The translations under genes were made by a program, and so were the position numbers. Below the pieces are notes generated by a model. That model made no database searches. It was not told where the DNA came from and saw nothing but the letters and a program-made list of their open reading frames with translations. From the NCBI RefSeq assembly GCF_028553725.1, contig NZ_CP067124.1, positions 1 to 64,000 on the forward strand: 64,000 nucleotides of DNA. Reading direction: 5' to 3'. Shown one piece after another: positions 1-11,552 of the stretch. Origin of the DNA: Paracoccus alcaliphilus. Its GTDB lineage: Bacteria; Pseudomonadota; Alphaproteobacteria; Rhodobacterales; Rhodobacteraceae. Numbering within the stretch: the first letter of the stretch is position 1; every line of letters starts with the position of its first letter.

Positions 1-1371
1 ATGGAACAAATCTGGGGACAGGCATGTGCAAAACTGGAAAAGACCGTCGGTCCGAACAACTTCAACCACTGGATCAAGCCGCTTCGTCTGATCGCGGTTG
101 AAGACGGCGTTGCCAGCTTTGACAGCCCGACCCGCTTCATCTCGGACTGGGTGAACCGGCATTTCGCCAGCGACATCATGGTCGAGCTGTCGCGCTTCGG
201 CTCGGCGGTCGAGAGGTTGCGCTTTGACATCGGCGCGGCGCGTCCCACCCCTGTCGCCGCCAACGAATCCCGTCCGCAGCCCGCCCGTCCGCAATCTGGC
301 CGCCATTCGCGCGGCATGACCGCCCGCCCCGATCTGGGCGCACCGCTGGACCCGCGCTTCACCTTCAGCAATTTCGTCGTCGGCAAGCCGAACGAGTTGG
401 CCCATGCCGCCGCCCGTCGCGTGGCCGAGGGCGGCCCGGTGGGCTTCAACCCGCTGTTTCTCTATGGCGGCGTCGGTCTGGGCAAGACCCACCTGATGCA
501 CGCCATCGCCCATGACTACCAGACCCGCCACCCGGCGGCCGAGGTACTGTATCTGTCCGCCGAACAGTTCATGTACCGCTTTGTGCAGGCGCTGCGCGAA
601 AGCACGATCATGGATTTCAAGGGCATGTTCCGCAACGTGAACATGCTGATGGTCGATGACGTGCAGTTCATCGCCGGCAAGGACAGCACGCAGGAAGAAT
701 TCTTCCACACGTTCAACGCGCTGGTCGATCAGGGCAAGCAGATCGTCATTTCCGCCGACCGCGCCCCCGCCGAGATCAAGGGGCTGGAGGAACGCATCAA
801 GTCGCGCCTGTCCTGCGGGCTGATCGTGGACCTGCACCCCACCACCTATGAATTGCGGCTGGGCATCCTTCAGTCCAAGACCGAGGTGTTCCGCGCCCAG
901 CATCCCGATCTGGAGATGGGGGCGGGCGTGCTGGAATTCCTGGCCCACCGGATCACCACCAACGTCCGCGTGCTGGAAGGCGCGTTGCAGCGCCTGTTCG
1001 CCCATGCCAGCCTGCTGCGCCGGGAAATCACGCTGGACGTGGCGCAGGAATGTCTGGCCGACATCCTGCGCACCAATGACCGCAAGATCAGCATCGACGA
1101 CATCCAGCGCAAGGTGGCCGAGCATTACAATATCCGGCTGGCCGACATGATGGGCCCCAAACGCGTGCGCACCGTCGCCCGCCCCCGCCAGATCGCCATG
1201 TATCTGTCGAAGCAGCTGACCAGCCGGTCCCTGCCCGAAATCGGCCGCCGCTTTGGCGGGCGCGATCACACCACGATCATGCATGGCGTTCGCAAGATCG
1301 AGGAACTGGCCTCGACGGATCACGCGCTGGCCGAGGATATCGCCCTTCTCAAGCGTCTTCTGGAGGCCTGA
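1..1371 (+). CDS. dnaA: Chromosomal replication initiator protein DnaA
   Basis: DnaA is the AAA+ ATPase that binds DnaA boxes and opens the replication origin. The 456-residue protein has the N-terminal DnaB-interacting domain (about 1-75), a short Pro/Arg-rich linker (about 80-115), the AAA+ core with Walker A GGVGLGKT (156-163) and Walker B MLMVDD (215-220), and the C-terminal DnaA-box binding domain with the signature GGRDHTTIMHG near residue 420. Length is normal for the family. Base 1 of the window is the A of its ATG, so the promoter and any adjacent origin lie outside. dnaN follows 109 bp downstream. The assignment is certain. Confidence 0.99.
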   Translation: MEQIWGQACAKLEKTVGPNNFNHWIKPLRLIAVEDGVASFDSPTRFISDWVNRHFASDIMVELSRFGSAVERLRFDIGAARPTPVAANESRPQPARPQSGRHSRGMTARPDLGAPLDPRFTFSNFVVGKPNELAHAAARRVAEGGPVGFNPLFLYGGVGLGKTHLMHAIAHDYQTRHPAAEVLYLSAEQFMYRFVQALRESTIMDFKGMFRNVNMLMVDDVQFIAGKDSTQEEFFHTFNALVDQGKQIVISADRAPAEIKGLEERIKSRLSCGLIVDLHPTTYELRLGILQSKTEVFRAQHPDLEMGAGVLEFLAHRITTNVRVLEGALQRLFAHASLLRREITLDVAQECLADILRTNDRKISIDDIQRKVAEHYNIRLADMMGPKRVRTVARPRQIAMYLSKQLTSRSLPEIGRRFGGRDHTTIMHGVRKIEELASTDHALAEDIALLKRLLEA

Positions 1372-1403
1372 GCGGTCAGCTTGCCGCCGCCTTCAGGAAA
1401 AAC

Positions 1404-1431
1404 TTGTGACCCCGCTTGGTCGGGGTTACAA
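1404..1431 (+). terminator. Hairpin between dnaA and dnaN
   Basis: An 11-bp inverted repeat, TTGTGACCCCG / CGGGGTTACAA with one mismatch and a 6-base loop, sits 32 bases after the dnaA stop. No T-run follows, so it could be an attenuator or mRNA-stability hairpin rather than a full terminator. Confidence 0.45.
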
Positions 1432-1480
1432 AACAGGTCCGATCAAGGGCCATCCGGGCCATAGGGACAGGGAAAAGCAG

Positions 1481-2602
1481 ATGAAATTCTCGATCGAGCG
1501 CGCCGTTCTGGTCAAAGCTGTCTCGCAGGCCCAATCCGTTGTCGAGCGCAGGAACACTATTCCGATCCTGGCCAATGTGCTGATCGAGGCGGGCGGCGAC
1601 GGCATCAGCCTGCGCGCCACCGATCTGGATACCGAGGTCGTGGACCGCGCCCCGGCGCAGGTCGAACGCCCCGGCGCCACCACCGTCAGCGCGACGATGC
1701 TGAACGAGATCGCCCGCAAGCTGCCCGACGGGGCGCTGGTCAGCATCACCTCGGACGATGCGACGGGGCGGCTGTCGGTGCAGGCGGGCCGGTCCAGCTT
1801 CAATCTGGCGACGCTGCCGCGCGAGGATTTCCCGGTCATGGCCTCGTCCGAATACAGCGCCAATTTCACCGCCCCCGCCGGTGTGCTGCGGCGGCTGTTC
1901 GACAAGTCTAAATTCGCCATTTCGACTGAGGAGACCCGTTATTACCTGAACGGCGTCTATATGCATGTGGCGCAATCCGAGGATGGCAGCCCGGTCCTGC
2001 GCTGCGTGGCCACCGATGGTCACCGGCTGGCGCGGATCGACGCGCCCCTGCCCGATGGCGCACAGGACATGCCCGGCGTGATCGTGCCGCGCAAGACCGT
2101 GGCCGAGCTGCGCAAGCTGCTGGATGAAGACGACGCCGATATCGCCGTGTCGATCAGCGAAACCAAGGTGCGATTCGCCACGGCGGAACTGACCCTGACC
2201 TCGAAGGTGATCGACGGCACCTTCCCCGATTATTCACGCGTGATCCCGGCAGGCAATACCCGCAAGCTGGAGGTCGATGCCGCCGATTTCGCCCGTGCCG
2301 TCGATCGCGTGGCCACCGTCAGCAGCGAACGCTCTCGCGCGGTCAAGCTGGCTTTGGACAATGACCGGCTGATCCTGTCGGTGAATGCCCCCGACGCAGG
2401 CGCCGCCGAGGAAGAGCTGATCGTGGCCTATGCCGACGAGCCGCTGGAAATCGGCTTCAACGCCAAGTACTTGCAGGAAATCGCCAGTCAGGTGGATCGT
2501 GACAATGCGGTCTTCATGTTCAACGGCTCGGGCGATGCCGCGCTGATCCGCGAAGGCAGCGATGACAGCGCCGTCTATGTCGTCATGCCGATGCGGGTGT
2601 GA
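1481..2602 (+). CDS. dnaN: DNA polymerase III subunit beta (sliding clamp)
   Basis: The ring-shaped clamp that tethers DNA polymerase III to its template. The product is 373 residues, the usual size, beginning MKFSIERAVLVKAVSQ and ending YVVMPMRV, the C-terminal signature of the clamp. The frame stays open upstream into dnaA, but the clamp N-terminus fixes the start at the ATG at 1481, preceded by AGGGACAGGGAA. It is the second gene of dnaA-dnaN-recF-gyrB, and its stop overlaps the recF start by 4 bases. Confidence 0.98.
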   Translation: MKFSIERAVLVKAVSQAQSVVERRNTIPILANVLIEAGGDGISLRATDLDTEVVDRAPAQVERPGATTVSATMLNEIARKLPDGALVSITSDDATGRLSVQAGRSSFNLATLPREDFPVMASSEYSANFTAPAGVLRRLFDKSKFAISTEETRYYLNGVYMHVAQSEDGSPVLRCVATDGHRLARIDAPLPDGAQDMPGVIVPRKTVAELRKLLDEDDADIAVSISETKVRFATAELTLTSKVIDGTFPDYSRVIPAGNTRKLEVDAADFARAVDRVATVSSERSRAVKLALDNDRLILSVNAPDAGAAEEELIVAYADEPLEIGFNAKYLQEIASQVDRDNAVFMFNGSGDAALIREGSDDSAVYVVMPMRV

Positions 2603-3678
2603 GTCTTGGCCGCCTGAGCCTTGCCCAGTTCCGGTCATGGCCCCGGCTTGATCTGACGCTGGACGACCGGCCGGTGGCGATTTTCGGCGCGAACGGATCG
2701 GGCAAGACGAATATCCTTGAAGCGGTCTCGATGCTGGCCCCCGGTCGCGGGCTGCGCGCCGCCGCCGCGCCCGATCAGGCCCGGCAGGGCGTGGGGGCGG
2801 GCTGGCGCATCCGCGCGGACATCGCCAGCCACGAGGTCGAGACAACCGCCCCCCCCGATCAGAGCCGCAGCGTGACCATCGACGGCAAATCCGCGCCTCA
2901 GACCGCACTGGGGCGGCTGCTGCGGGTGATCTGGCTGGTGCCCTCGATGGACCGGCTGTGGACCGACGCGCCCGAAACCCGCCGCCGCTTTCTGGATCGC
3001 GTCACGCTGAGCCTGTTCCCCGACCATGCCGAGATCGCGCTGGCCTATGACAAGGCGATGCGCGAACGCAACCGGCTGCTGAAGGACCAGATCAGCGATC
3101 CCGGCTGGTATCGCGCGCTGGAGGGCCGCATGGCGCAGGCGGGAGCAACCCTGACCCGCAACCGGCAAGAGGCGATTTCCCGCATCAGCGCCGCGCAGGA
3201 CGCCGCTTTCGGCTTTCCCGCCGCGACCCTGACCCTGCTGCCGGGCGAAGGCTTCGCGGATGAGACCGACCCGGCCGCCATCGCCGGGCGCCTGTCGGCC
3301 ATGCGTCCGCGCGATCTGGCGGCGGGCCGCAGCCTGACCGGGCCGCATCGCGCCGATCTGGGCGCCGTCTGGGGGCCGCAGGAGATGCCCGCCGCGCTGT
3401 CCTCGACCGGCGAGCAGAAGGCACTGCTGCTGTCCTTGGTGCTGGCCAATGCCCGCGCGCTGGCGGATCAGCCGGTGATCCTGCTGCTGGACGAGGTCGC
3501 CGCCCATCTGGATGCCGACCGTCGCGCCGCGCTTTATGACCAGATCGCCGGACAGCCCGCGCAATGCCTGCTGACCGGCACCGGACCCGAGCTTTTCGAC
3601 GCCTTCGGCCCCCGCGCAAGGCGGCTTTCGGTGACGAAACCGGACGGGATCGCATCCGTGGCCGAAGAATTGTCCTGA
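2599..3678 (+). CDS. recF: DNA replication and repair protein RecF
   Basis: RecF is an SMC-like ATPase that helps load RecA at single-stranded gaps. The 359-residue protein has Walker A GANGSGKTNILEA near residue 34, the ABC signature region around STGEQKALLLSLVLANA near 273, and Walker B ILLLDEVAAHLD near 295. The start is a GTG whose last two bases form the dnaN stop (GTGA overlap), which implies translational coupling. It is in the expected position between dnaN and gyrB. Confidence 0.96.
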   Translation: MSLGRLSLAQFRSWPRLDLTLDDRPVAIFGANGSGKTNILEAVSMLAPGRGLRAAAAPDQARQGVGAGWRIRADIASHEVETTAPPDQSRSVTIDGKSAPQTALGRLLRVIWLVPSMDRLWTDAPETRRRFLDRVTLSLFPDHAEIALAYDKAMRERNRLLKDQISDPGWYRALEGRMAQAGATLTRNRQEAISRISAAQDAAFGFPAATLTLLPGEGFADETDPAAIAGRLSAMRPRDLAAGRSLTGPHRADLGAVWGPQEMPAALSSTGEQKALLLSLVLANARALADQPVILLLDEVAAHLDADRRAALYDQIAGQPAQCLLTGTGPELFDAFGPRARRLSVTKPDGIASVAEELS

Positions 3679-3750
3679 AACCGCCTAAACCGCAGAAAAA
3701 CCCGGGCTTTGCCGTGACTTTACCTGTCGGAAGGCTTATATCGGCACTGA

Positions 3751-6210
<2,460 letters not shown>

Positions 6211-6404
6211 ACGGGCAACTCTCCGAGTGACTGTTGTAGATATGTCGCGGCTTCACGCTGGAATCCCGGTTCACCAAGTGTTAACCTCCCGGCACGTTGC
6301 CTGACTGATCCCCGGTTACTAGTTAACACGAATACCTTCCGACAGGTTGGCGGTGGTCCCTATGCTGGTCACGGTCACACCACCTTTGAACAATGGAGTG
6401 ACTC

Positions 6405-7103
6405 ATGTCGTTCACGAAATTCCTCTCTGCGTCCTCGCTGGCAATTGTCGCCATGAGCGGCGCAGCCTTTGCGGGTGGCTATGTCGCCCCGGTCGAACCG
6501 GCGCCGATTATCGAAGCCCCGGTCGTCCTGCCGGTTGCCGATTGGGCAGGTGGCTATGCCGGTGGCTCGCTTGGCTACTCTTTCGGCGCCGATGACGAAA
6601 TCGGGATCCGCGATGGCGGTGTTATGTATCCCGCTCTGGGCGATGTCGAAGTCAGCGGCGTGACTGCCGGTCTGCATGCCGGTTACCGCTGGCAGCGCGA
6701 CAACTGGGTCTTCGGTCCCGAACTGTGGGTCGAAGGTGGCAGCGTCGATGACACCGCCACCATCGCCGAAGGCGTGGATGTCACCTCCGAGGTGAACTAT
6801 CTCGTCGGGCTGCAACTGAAAACCGGTTATGTCGTGAACCCGCAGACGCTGGTTTATGGTACCGTCGGCTATGTCCGCGGCGATTTCGATTACTCGATCG
6901 GTGATCAGACCGAAGGCTATACCGCTGACGGCTATTCGCTGGGTCTGGGTGTCGAGCGCAAGATCCGCGACAATCTGGCCGTCTTCGCCGAATGGCAGTA
7001 TCGCAACTTCGGCAAGGAAAATGTCGATTTCGGCGACGGCCTGTCCACCAACGCCACGCCCGAGCATCACAACGTCAAGGTCGGTGTGAACTTCAGCTTC
7101 TGA
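6405..7103 (+). CDS. Outer membrane beta-barrel protein (opacity/OmpA-like barrel)
   Basis: The 232-residue protein has a clear signal peptide (basic start, hydrophobic stretch, cleavage expected after AFA near residue 23), a short Pro-rich linker, then alternating Gly/aromatic strands typical of an 8-stranded barrel of the OmpA-like or Opa type (GGYAGGSLGYSFG, AGLHAGYRWQRDNWVFGPEL). It ends in phenylalanine (VKVGVNFSF), the usual outer membrane assembly signal. No peptidoglycan-binding OmpA domain follows, so it is probably a small structural porin-like protein. It is monocistronic, with a 194-bp upstream region and a strong terminator. The exact function is not known. Confidence 0.85.
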   Translation: MSFTKFLSASSLAIVAMSGAAFAGGYVAPVEPAPIIEAPVVLPVADWAGGYAGGSLGYSFGADDEIGIRDGGVMYPALGDVEVSGVTAGLHAGYRWQRDNWVFGPELWVEGGSVDDTATIAEGVDVTSEVNYLVGLQLKTGYVVNPQTLVYGTVGYVRGDFDYSIGDQTEGYTADGYSLGLGVERKIRDNLAVFAEWQYRNFGKENVDFGDGLSTNATPEHHNVKVGVNFSF

Positions 7104-7122
7104 TCCGCACCGCACGACTTCG

Positions 7123-7156
7123 GGGCCGGTCACCGCAGGGTGTGCCGGCCCTTTTT
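7123..7156 (+). terminator. Rho-independent terminator of the outer membrane protein gene
   Basis: Stem GGGCCGG / CCGGCCC with an inner CACC / GGTG extension, followed directly by TTTTT, 19 bases after the stop codon at 7103. The T-run reaches the 3' end of the convergent regulator gene. Confidence 0.9.
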
Positions 7157-7851
7157 CATTGGTTGGCCTTGGCCGTGCGGGTCTGCGCATATTCGCGCAC
7201 CAATGCTGCGCGGCGGGGGCGAAAGCTGTCACCGCTGCGGCGCAGGGCAGCGATGCGGTTGACGTGAAAGACGCGGAAATCCATCCGCAACCGGCAATGC
7301 GCCAGCAGCATCAGGGTGCGTTCGCTATAGGACAGACCCAACGGCCAGATCATCCGCCGCGTCACCACGCCCTTCAGGTCGGTATAGTCGATCTCCAGCA
7401 CCATCTCGTCCCAGCAGGCCGCGCGAATCGACGCCAGATCGACGCGCGGCGGATCGCGGTCCGGGCCGGGAACAAAGCTGCGCATGATCGCGTGCAATGC
7501 CTGCTGGGCCTGACGTTCCGGCAGGGTCGCCACGATCCGCGCCAGCGCATTGCGTCCGGCCTCGGTCAGTTCCGTGTCCCCGATGCCGCCCAGGGCCTCG
7601 ACCGCCAGCCGCAGCGCCTCGATCTCAAGCCGAGAGAAGCTTTGCGGCGGCAACGCCGGATCTTCGGTCAGAGTATAGCCCAGCCCCGCCTCGCCGTCGA
7701 TCAGCGCCCCGCCCGCGCGCAGGGTGGCGATGTCACGATACAGTTGCCGGGGCGATACGCCGGTTTCCCCGGCCAGTCGCGCGGCGGTGACCGGCGCGGG
7801 CAGGCGGCGCATCACATCCATCAGGCGCATCAGGCGGTCGGTTCGGGACAT
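7156..7851 (-). CDS. YafY-type transcriptional regulator (HTH plus WYL domain)
   Basis: The 231-residue protein has an N-terminal winged helix of HTH_11 type (RLAGETGVSPRQLYRDIATLRAGG, about 24-48) and a C-terminal WYL-like sensing domain (about 140-210, with DYTDLKGVVTRRMIWPLGL). Proteins of this build are ligand-responsive DNA-binding regulators. It is divergent from the GST gene, with 62 bp between the starts, so it probably controls that gene and itself. The ligand cannot be inferred. Confidence 0.85.
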   Translation of the reverse strand: MSRTDRLMRLMDVMRRLPAPVTAARLAGETGVSPRQLYRDIATLRAGGALIDGEAGLGYTLTEDPALPPQSFSRLEIEALRLAVEALGGIGDTELTEAGRNALARIVATLPERQAQQALHAIMRSFVPGPDRDPPRVDLASIRAACWDEMVLEIDYTDLKGVVTRRMIWPLGLSYSERTLMLLAHCRLRMDFRVFHVNRIAALRRSGDSFRPRRAALVREYAQTRTAKANQ

Positions 7852-7913
7852 GCTGTCATCTTCTGTCAGGGCGCCCGGCTATTCTGCGGACAGAAACGCA
7901 AAGGAGGCAAGCC

Positions 7914-8486
7914 ATGCTGACGCTGTTTCACGCGCCGATGAGCCGTTCGAACAGTATCGTCACCCTGATCGAGATGATGGGCATTCAGGATCAGGTGCAG
8001 ATCACCGAGGTCACGATTCCCCGGCAGGACGGATCGGGCGGGATCGACCCGGCCAACCCCCACCCCGAGGGCAAGGTGCCCTATCTGATCGCGGGCGACG
8101 ACCATATCCGCGAACGCGGCGCGATCATCACTTACCTGACCGACCGCTTTCCCGAAAGCGGGCTGGGCCGTCCGGTGGGCGATCCGCAACGCGGGGCCTA
8201 TCTGTCGTGGCTGTTCTATTATCAGGGCGTGCTGGAGCCGGTGGCGCTGTTGCATTTCCTGAGGATCGAACATCCGGTCCTGCAAGACACCTTCCGCGAC
8301 CATGACACGATCCTGAAACGGATCGAAGAGGCGGTGACGGACAGTCCCTTCCTGCTGGGCCAGCGGTTCTCGGCCGCCGATCTGCTCTGCGCCTCGCCCT
8401 TCATCTTCTTCGGCGACGGCATGCCGGCGACGCCTGCGGTTCAGGCATGGGTCGCCCGCTGCACCGAGGCAATGCCGAAACCCTAG
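7914..8486 (+). CDS. Glutathione S-transferase family protein
   Basis: The 190-residue protein has an N-terminal thioredoxin-like GST domain (LFHAPMSRSNSIVTLIE, then the substrate-binding loop GKVPYLI and ERGAIITYL near 50-70) and a helical C-terminal domain with LLGQRFSAADLL near 143. It is expected to be a cytosolic enzyme conjugating glutathione to electrophiles, or a related thiol-transfer enzyme. A good ribosome-binding site (AAAGGAGG) precedes the ATG. It is divergent from the WYL regulator. Its stop TAG lies in the palindrome CTAG shared with the stop of the convergent exporter gene. Confidence 0.9.
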   Translation: MLTLFHAPMSRSNSIVTLIEMMGIQDQVQITEVTIPRQDGSGGIDPANPHPEGKVPYLIAGDDHIRERGAIITYLTDRFPESGLGRPVGDPQRGAYLSWLFYYQGVLEPVALLHFLRIEHPVLQDTFRDHDTILKRIEEAVTDSPFLLGQRFSAADLLCASPFIFFGDGMPATPAVQAWVARCTEAMPKP

Positions 8487-9385
8487 CTTGGCGGAGGCCG
8501 CTTGACCGGGGTGACAGGCGCGGGTGCCTTGGACAGTTGCACCGCCAGAATCCCGGCCATGATGATGCCCACGCCGATCACGTCCCCGGCGCCCAGTTGC
8601 TCCCCCAGCAGCAGGGCGCCGATGGCGACACCAAAGAACGGCGTCAGGAAATGGAAGGTCGCCGCGCGCACCGCGCCGATGCGATCGACCAGCAGGAACC
8701 AGATCCACGTCGCCAGCACCCCCGGCACCAGCACCGTATAGGTAAAGGCCAGAACCAGCCGGGGGTTCGGCTCCAGCCGCCATGTCTCGAACAGGGCGGA
8801 AACGATGGCCAGCGTCGCCGCGCCGACCAACATCTGCAAGCCCACCACCATCATCACATTCCCGCCCGAACTGGCGCCGCGCACGGTCAGCGTGGCAATG
8901 GCCAGCGCCAGCGCGGCAAAGAAACACAGGATGATCCCGGCCAGGTCGCTGCCGCCCTGCAACCGCGCGCCCATGATGATCGCCACCCCGATCAGCCCCA
9001 GCGCAAGCCCTGCCACGCCCAGCATCCGCAGCCTTTCGCCCATCAGGCCCCAACCCAGAAAGGCCACGATCAGCGGCATGGTGGCAGCGATGATCGAGGC
9101 CAGCCCGGCCTCTATCCACTGCATCGCAATCCAGTTCATACCCAGATACAGCGCGTTCTGGCACAGGCCCAGAATGATCACGGCGCGCCATTGTTCGCGC
9201 CTCAGCCCCCGCCATGTCTGCCCCATTGCCAGCGCCGCCAGCACCCCGATCAGTCCCGACAGCGAGAACCGCAGCGCCAGCGCCAGCAGAGGCGGCGCCT
9301 CGGTCACGATCATCCGGGTCGAGGTAAAGGCCGACGCCCACATGATCGCAAAGACCAGCCCCATCAGGATCGCGCGAATGTCCAT
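8483..9385 (-). CDS. EamA/DMT-family transporter
   Basis: The 300-residue membrane protein has two EamA repeats and about ten transmembrane helices. The first starts at IRAILMGLVFAIMWASAFTS and the second around AGIILCFFAALALAIATLTV. DMT exporters usually export amino acids or other metabolites; the substrate is unknown here. The frame is open further upstream, but MDIRAI at 9385 is the natural N-terminus because the first helix follows at once. It ends head to tail with the GST gene: the two TAG stops share the bases CTAG, leaving no room for a terminator. Confidence 0.9.
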   Translation of the reverse strand: MDIRAILMGLVFAIMWASAFTSTRMIVTEAPPLLALALRFSLSGLIGVLAALAMGQTWRGLRREQWRAVIILGLCQNALYLGMNWIAMQWIEAGLASIIAATMPLIVAFLGWGLMGERLRMLGVAGLALGLIGVAIIMGARLQGGSDLAGIILCFFAALALAIATLTVRGASSGGNVMMVVGLQMLVGAATLAIVSALFETWRLEPNPRLVLAFTYTVLVPGVLATWIWFLLVDRIGAVRAATFHFLTPFFGVAIGALLLGEQLGAGDVIGVGIIMAGILAVQLSKAPAPVTPVKRPPPS

Positions 9386-9463
9386 CTTCGGCCTTTCTTG
9401 CACAACATGCAGAATGGCTAGCAGAGCCGCGCGGCGGCGAAAAGCATCCCTTGCGCGCAAAAC

Positions 9464-9493
9464 GAAAAAGGCCGCGCCCGAAGGACACGGCCC
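9464..9493 (-). terminator. Rho-independent terminator of the HU gene
   Basis: Read on the minus strand: GGGCCGTG, loop TCCTTCGGG, CGCGGCC, then TTTTTCG. It lies about 25 bases after the HU stop codon and upstream of the EamA gene. Confidence 0.88.
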
Positions 9494-9517
9494 TTGCACC
9501 CGAAGGTGTGGTCAAAA

Positions 9518-9817
9518 TCAGCTGTTGACGCTGTCTTTCAGGGCCTTGGCAACGGTCACCTTCACCTGCCGGTCGGCGGGTTTGGTCATCATTTCCTGGG
9601 TCTGCGGATTGCGCACCTGACGCTCGGGACGGGCGCGACAAGCGATCTTGCCAATACCGGGCAGCGTCACCGAGCCGCCATTGGCGACTTCGCGGGTGAT
9701 AACGGCGGCGATCGCATCCAGAGCCGCGGATGCCGATTTCTTGTCCGAACCCATTTCTTCTGCCAGCGTGGCGACAAGCTGGGTCTTGGTCATCGGTTTG
9801 GCGGAAGCCGTAGCCAT
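9518..9817 (-). CDS. HU family DNA-binding protein
   Basis: A 99-residue nucleoid protein of the HU/IHF fold. The N-terminal helices (MTKTQLVATLAEEMGSDKKSA) and the beta-arm segment (GIGKIACRARPERQVRNPQT, with the Arg-rich tip that inserts into the minor groove) are visible. The start at 9817 is preceded by GAGACAGAAC and gives a short Ala/Ser leader before the conserved helix. It is monocistronic with its own terminator. HU and IHF cannot be fully separated here; the motif pattern favours an HU homodimer. Confidence 0.92.
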   Translation of the reverse strand: MATASAKPMTKTQLVATLAEEMGSDKKSASAALDAIAAVITREVANGGSVTLPGIGKIACRARPERQVRNPQTQEMMTKPADRQVKVTVAKALKDSVNS

Positions 9818-9958
9818 GTTCTGTCTCCTCTTGCCCCTATCCTTGGGGCCCACAAATTGCGCCTTTTGCGGCATATCGCCTGCTACACACGGTTTTGACC
9901 GCTGAATCAAGCCTTTTTCGCCATTTGCGCGAAATCCGGCAATCTGACGGGCAACAAA

Positions 9959-9973
9959 GGGCCTGCCGGGCCC
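9959..9973 (-). terminator. Possible terminator of the AMP nucleosidase gene
   Basis: A 5-bp GC stem (GGGCC / GGCCC) followed on the minus strand by TTTGTT, touching the stop codon of amn. The stem is short, so support is moderate. Confidence 0.4.
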
Positions 9974-11458
9974 CTAAAGAAAGGCGGTTTCGCTGAAAGA
10001 GCGCAGTTTTCGCGAGTGAATCCGCTCCAACGGCATCTCGCGCAGCTTCTCCATCGCGCGGATGCCGATCAGCAGATGGTTGGCGACCTGCGTGCGATAG
10101 AAATCCGTCGCCATGCCCGGCAGCTTCAATTCGCCATGCAGCGGCTTGTCGGAAACGCACAGAAGCGTGCCATAGGGCACCCGGAACCGGAATCCGTTGG
10201 CGGCGATGGTCGCGCTTTCCATATCCAGCGCGACGGCACGCGACAATGACAGGCGATGCACCGGGCCGGACTGGTCGCGCAACTCCCAGTTGCGGTTGTC
10301 GATGGTGGCAACGGTGCCGGTGCGCATGATCCGCTTCAGCTCATAGCCTTCCAGCTGCGTAACCTCGGCCACCGCCTCCTCCAGCGCCACCTGCACCTCG
10401 GCCAGCGCCGGAATCGGCACCCAGACCGGCAGATCGTCGTCCAGAACGTGATCCTCGCGCAGATAGGCATGGGCCAGCACGAAATCGCCAAGGCTCTGAC
10501 TGTTGCGCAGACCGGCGCAATGGCCGACCATCACCCAGGCATGAGGCCGCAGCACCGCGATATGATCCGTCGCGGTCTTGGCGTTCGAGGGGCCGACCCC
10601 GATATTGACCAGCGTGATCCCCTGCCCGTCCGCGCGCTTCAGGTGATAGGCCGGCATCTGCGGCATCTTCGGCAGCAATGCGATGGGGGCGTCGGACTGC
10701 GTGATCTCCTGATTGCCGGGCGCGACGAACGAGGTATAGCCCAGATCCGGTTCGGCCAGGGCGCGGCGGCCGAAGGCCTCGAATTCGTCCACATAGAACT
10801 GGTAATTCGTGAACATGACGAAATTCTGGAAATGGTCGGCGGCGGTCGCGGTGTAATGCGCCAGCCGCGCCAGCGAATAATCCACCCGCTGCGCGGTAAA
10901 GCCCGCCAGATCCATCGTGCCATCCGCGTGCGGCACCGCCACGCCATTGACGATATCATCGTTGATCGTGTTCAGGTCCGGCACGTCGAAAACGTCGCGC
11001 AACGAGAAATTCAGCACGCCTTCCTGCGGCACCGCCAGATCGCTTTGCGCGGCGACGGCGAAATGCACCGGCATCGGCGTTTCACTGACCCCCACCGTCA
11101 GCGGCACGCCGTGATTCTTCATCAGCAGCCCGATCTGCCCGATCAGATAGTTCCGAAACAGATCCGGCCGGGTGATCGTCGCAGCATAGCTGCCGGGGGC
11201 AACCACATGACCGAAGGCCAGCCGGGAATCGATCTTGCTGTGGATGCCGATGGTCATCCGGATTTCGGGGTAAAAGGCGCGGAAACGCGCGCGTGGCTTT
11301 TCGCCCCCCAGACAGCGGGTGAAATGGTGCAGCAGGAACTCCGACGCCTGATCATACAGCGCCTGCAAACGGGTCACGGCGGCTTCGGGGTCGGTGAACT
11401 GCTCTCTGGCGATGTCGGCGGGGCTTTCGACGGGCAGAAAGCGGGACTGTTGGGTCAT
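9974..11458 (-). CDS. amn: AMP nucleosidase
   Basis: Hydrolyses the N-glycosidic bond of AMP to adenine and ribose 5-phosphate in purine salvage and adenylate control. The 494-residue protein matches the bacterial Amn family in length and layout: an N-terminal regulatory domain (about 1-180) and a nucleoside phosphorylase-like catalytic domain with NIGVGPSNAKTATDHIAVL, MVGHCAGLRNSQSLGDFVLA and DMESATIAANGFRFRVPYG. The start at 11458 has AAGGA 7 bases upstream, better placed than the in-frame ATG 15 bases earlier. It is divergent from the epimerase-like gene. Confidence 0.95.
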   Translation of the reverse strand: MTQQSRFLPVESPADIAREQFTDPEAAVTRLQALYDQASEFLLHHFTRCLGGEKPRARFRAFYPEIRMTIGIHSKIDSRLAFGHVVAPGSYAATITRPDLFRNYLIGQIGLLMKNHGVPLTVGVSETPMPVHFAVAAQSDLAVPQEGVLNFSLRDVFDVPDLNTINDDIVNGVAVPHADGTMDLAGFTAQRVDYSLARLAHYTATAADHFQNFVMFTNYQFYVDEFEAFGRRALAEPDLGYTSFVAPGNQEITQSDAPIALLPKMPQMPAYHLKRADGQGITLVNIGVGPSNAKTATDHIAVLRPHAWVMVGHCAGLRNSQSLGDFVLAHAYLREDHVLDDDLPVWVPIPALAEVQVALEEAVAEVTQLEGYELKRIMRTGTVATIDNRNWELRDQSGPVHRLSLSRAVALDMESATIAANGFRFRVPYGTLLCVSDKPLHGELKLPGMATDFYRTQVANHLLIGIRAMEKLREMPLERIHSRKLRSFSETAFL

Positions 11459-11552
11459 TGACGCGTCCTTCATGGTTCCCGTGAAGGTGGCATTCCGGCA
11501 CGGATCAGGCAAGCATCTGGCAACCTTCCGGACGCCGCATTATGGTCGCGTC

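Noticed and set aside
1404..1480. A replication origin with DnaA boxes between dnaA and dnaN
   Set aside because: No TTATCCACA-like box is seen in the 109-bp gap; only a GC hairpin is present.
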